A stretch of 6,372 nucleotides of DNA from a bacterium (GTDB lineage: Bacteria; AUK180; JAQVHJ01), in assembly GCA_028696285.1 (NCBI GenBank), contig JAQVHJ010000148.1, positions 1-6,372 of the forward strand, read 5' to 3'. The position numbers and the translations under genes were made by a program. Below are positions 5,291-6,372 of the stretch, in pieces (within the stretch, counting starts at the first letter, position 1; every line of letters starts with the position of its first letter). Below the pieces are notes generated by a model. The model worked only from the letters and a program-made list of their open reading frames with translations, had not been told where the DNA came from and searched no databases.

Positions 5291-6372
5291 TATTAACTCC
5301 TTTACTTTTCAATGCTGTCCTGAACCGTTCCAATTCTTCCGGAGTAATGTCTTCCTTATACCTCTCCAAAAGTCTCACCGCGTCCTTATAACCGGCAGTC
5401 TGGATCCTCAAGTCAATGATCTTCACAAGTATCTTCATCTCCTGCTCCTGGCTAATCTGAAACGCCCTTTCAAAATACCGAAGAGCTTCCGTTTTAATTC
5501 CGAGAAGGACATATAGGTTACCAAGATTATCTAATAATAACACATTTCCCGGGTTGATTTCAAGACCTTTTTCATAAATTTCAATTATCTCATCACGGCG
5601 CTTCTTAACATTTGCAATCCCGCCCTGCTCAAAGCAATTTTTAAAACGGGAGTATCCCCACTCTACATAGAGATCCGAGGATAATCTTGAGATGGACTCT
5701 TCCTTAATAAATTCCTCTTCTGCAGATTCAAATTTTGAGATATCTGTATATATCTTTGCAGCTTGGATATGAATATCTCGATAAAAAGGAAACTCAAGAT
5801 TGAGCATCTCAAAGTCTGCAAGAGCTTCATTATAGTTATGTATCTGGGTTAATGTCCTGAACCTGTTGTAGACAGTAAAATGATTGTATTTATTTAATGA
5901 GACTGATTTATTGTAAAATTCCAGGGCTTCTGAACTCCGATTGTAATACTGAAGCTGGTTTGCCTTCCAAAGATAACGGTCTGAAAGATAGTTCCTGATA
6001 CTTTTGGAGATCCCGAAAAAACCGATTAAAATGAAAATGAGAAAAAGGATAATCCCCCACTTTAAATCGGACTTCAGTTTATTTTTTAAAGGAACCGTCC
6101 CCGCGATAAGCCCTGCCAATGTATAAAAAAGAAATTGACTTGGGAAGTATCTCAGGTTTACTCCGAACAGATTTGTAATCATCAGCATTAAGATACCGGC
6201 ACCAAAATAAAATCCTGTTTTATATTTGCTTTTAAAGCTGCATTTAATTAAGAAGCCCAAGAAGAATAAAAACGCAGTTAAACCTATCGCGCCCATTTCA
6301 AATGATGTTTCAAAGAACTCCGAATGCGCATGCATTACAAGCAGTTCCCCCGAAGGGTATGCAATTAGAAAC
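5280..6372 (-). CDS. O-antigen ligase-like TPR protein, C-terminal part (cut by window edge)
   Basis: An open frame that continues off the right edge; 363 residues are visible. The Met codon at 6335-6333 is internal: twelve further codons upstream stay open and encode family sequence (AYPSGELLV before MHAHSEFFE). Counting from that Met, HAHSEFFE (2-9) matches the HAHNEFLEV motif of the neighbouring ligase, with Ser in place of Asn. Four membrane segments follow (about 14-30, 41-58, 65-82, 91-110), including NLFGVNLRY, which parallels NNFFSVNMRY in the paralogue. TPR-like helix pairs fill about 117-325 (for example NRSSEALEFYNKSVSLN and NPGNVLLLDNLGNLYVLLG). Positively charged loops at 31-39 and 84-92 place the TPR tail on the periplasmic side. 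The frame ends with TAA (5282-5280), overlapping the downstream TTG start by 11 nt. Likely role: transfer or polymerisation of a lipid-linked glycan in the inner membrane. The N-terminal membrane half with the remaining motifs is not visible, so activity cannot be judged. Confidence 0.85.
   Translation of the reverse strand, partial: FLIAYPSGELLVMHAHSEFFETSFEMGAIGLTAFLFFLGFLIKCSFKSKYKTGFYFGAGILMLMITNLFGVNLRYFPSQFLFYTLAGLIAGTVPLKNKLKSDLKWGIILFLIFILIGFFGISKSIRNYLSDRYLWKANQLQYYNRSSEALEFYNKSVSLNKYNHFTVYNRFRTLTQIHNYNEALADFEMLNLEFPFYRDIHIQAAKIYTDISKFESAEEEFIKEESISRLSSDLYVEWGYSRFKNCFEQGGIANVKKRRDEIIEIYEKGLEINPGNVLLLDNLGNLYVLLGIKTEALRYFERAFQISQEQEMKILVKIIDLRIQTAGYKDAVRLLERYKEDITPEELERFRTALKSKGVNIEF
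5297..5303 (-). promoter_or_regulatory. Shine-Dalgarno site fixing a TTG start
   Basis: Read on the minus strand the sequence is AAAGGAG, then TTAATA (6 nt), then TTG (5290-5288). This is a near-ideal Shine-Dalgarno site at good spacing and it decides the non-ATG start of the second ligase. It lies inside the end of the first ligase gene, so ribosomes finishing that gene pass over it, which favours coupled translation. Confidence 0.85.

Noticed and set aside
5223..5516. Plus-strand open frame across the junction of the two ligase genes
   Set aside because: It is antisense to both genes, including the well-supported overlap and ribosome site, and its peptide resembles no family I recognise.
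6333..6335. Met codon at 6335 as the start of the right-hand gene
   Set aside because: The frame stays open to the window edge, the upstream codons encode family-like sequence (AYPSGELLV), and starting here would begin in the middle of the catalytic loop motif.

Overview
The window looks like accessory, cell-envelope DNA from an uncultured Gram-negative bacterium, most plausibly of the Fibrobacterota-Chlorobi-Bacteroidota (FCB) superphylum or a nearby candidate phylum. The basis is indirect. A secreted peptidase ends in a C-terminal domain of the type IX sorting / FlgD-like type (PNP motif, SGVYLLSIE, terminal KKIAVLK). O-antigen-ligase-type membrane enzymes sit beside it, the DNA is AT-rich, and the intergenic repeats are of a kind common in such genomes. 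No marker gene is present, so the phylum remains a guess.

Layout, in transcription order (all genes on the minus strand, right to left). (1) 6372-5280: the C-terminal part of an O-antigen ligase/polymerase-like membrane protein with a TPR tail; its N-terminus lies beyond the right edge. (2) 5290-2993: a complete second protein of the same architecture, overlapping the first by 11 nt and starting at a TTG preceded by a strong AAAGGAG ribosome site. (3) 2987-588: a secreted M14 zinc carboxypeptidase with all expected catalytic residues, accessory beta-sandwich domains and a sorting-like tail, starting 5 nt after the second ligase stops. (4) 531-553: a hairpin that probably ends the operon. (5) 1-507: a gene-free block of nested repeats. 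It holds two tandem 230-bp units, each made of a GTGATTC heptad tract, a perfect 9-bp GC-rich palindrome and an ATTGC...GCAAT-bounded element.

The tight packing suggests one operon. The two ligase-like proteins would act on the periplasmic side of the inner membrane, moving a lipid-linked glycan onto lipid A-core, another lipid or protein. The peptidase would be exported past them and possibly anchored at the surface. A functional link between glycan ligation and peptidase anchoring is my inference.

The most unexpected signal is a perfect 13-bp inverted repeat (ATTTGAATAGATT) that brackets the carboxypeptidase gene almost exactly, from its stop codon to 2 nt before its ATG. It could be an invertible-segment boundary, a long-range mRNA pairing that covers the translation start, or coincidence.
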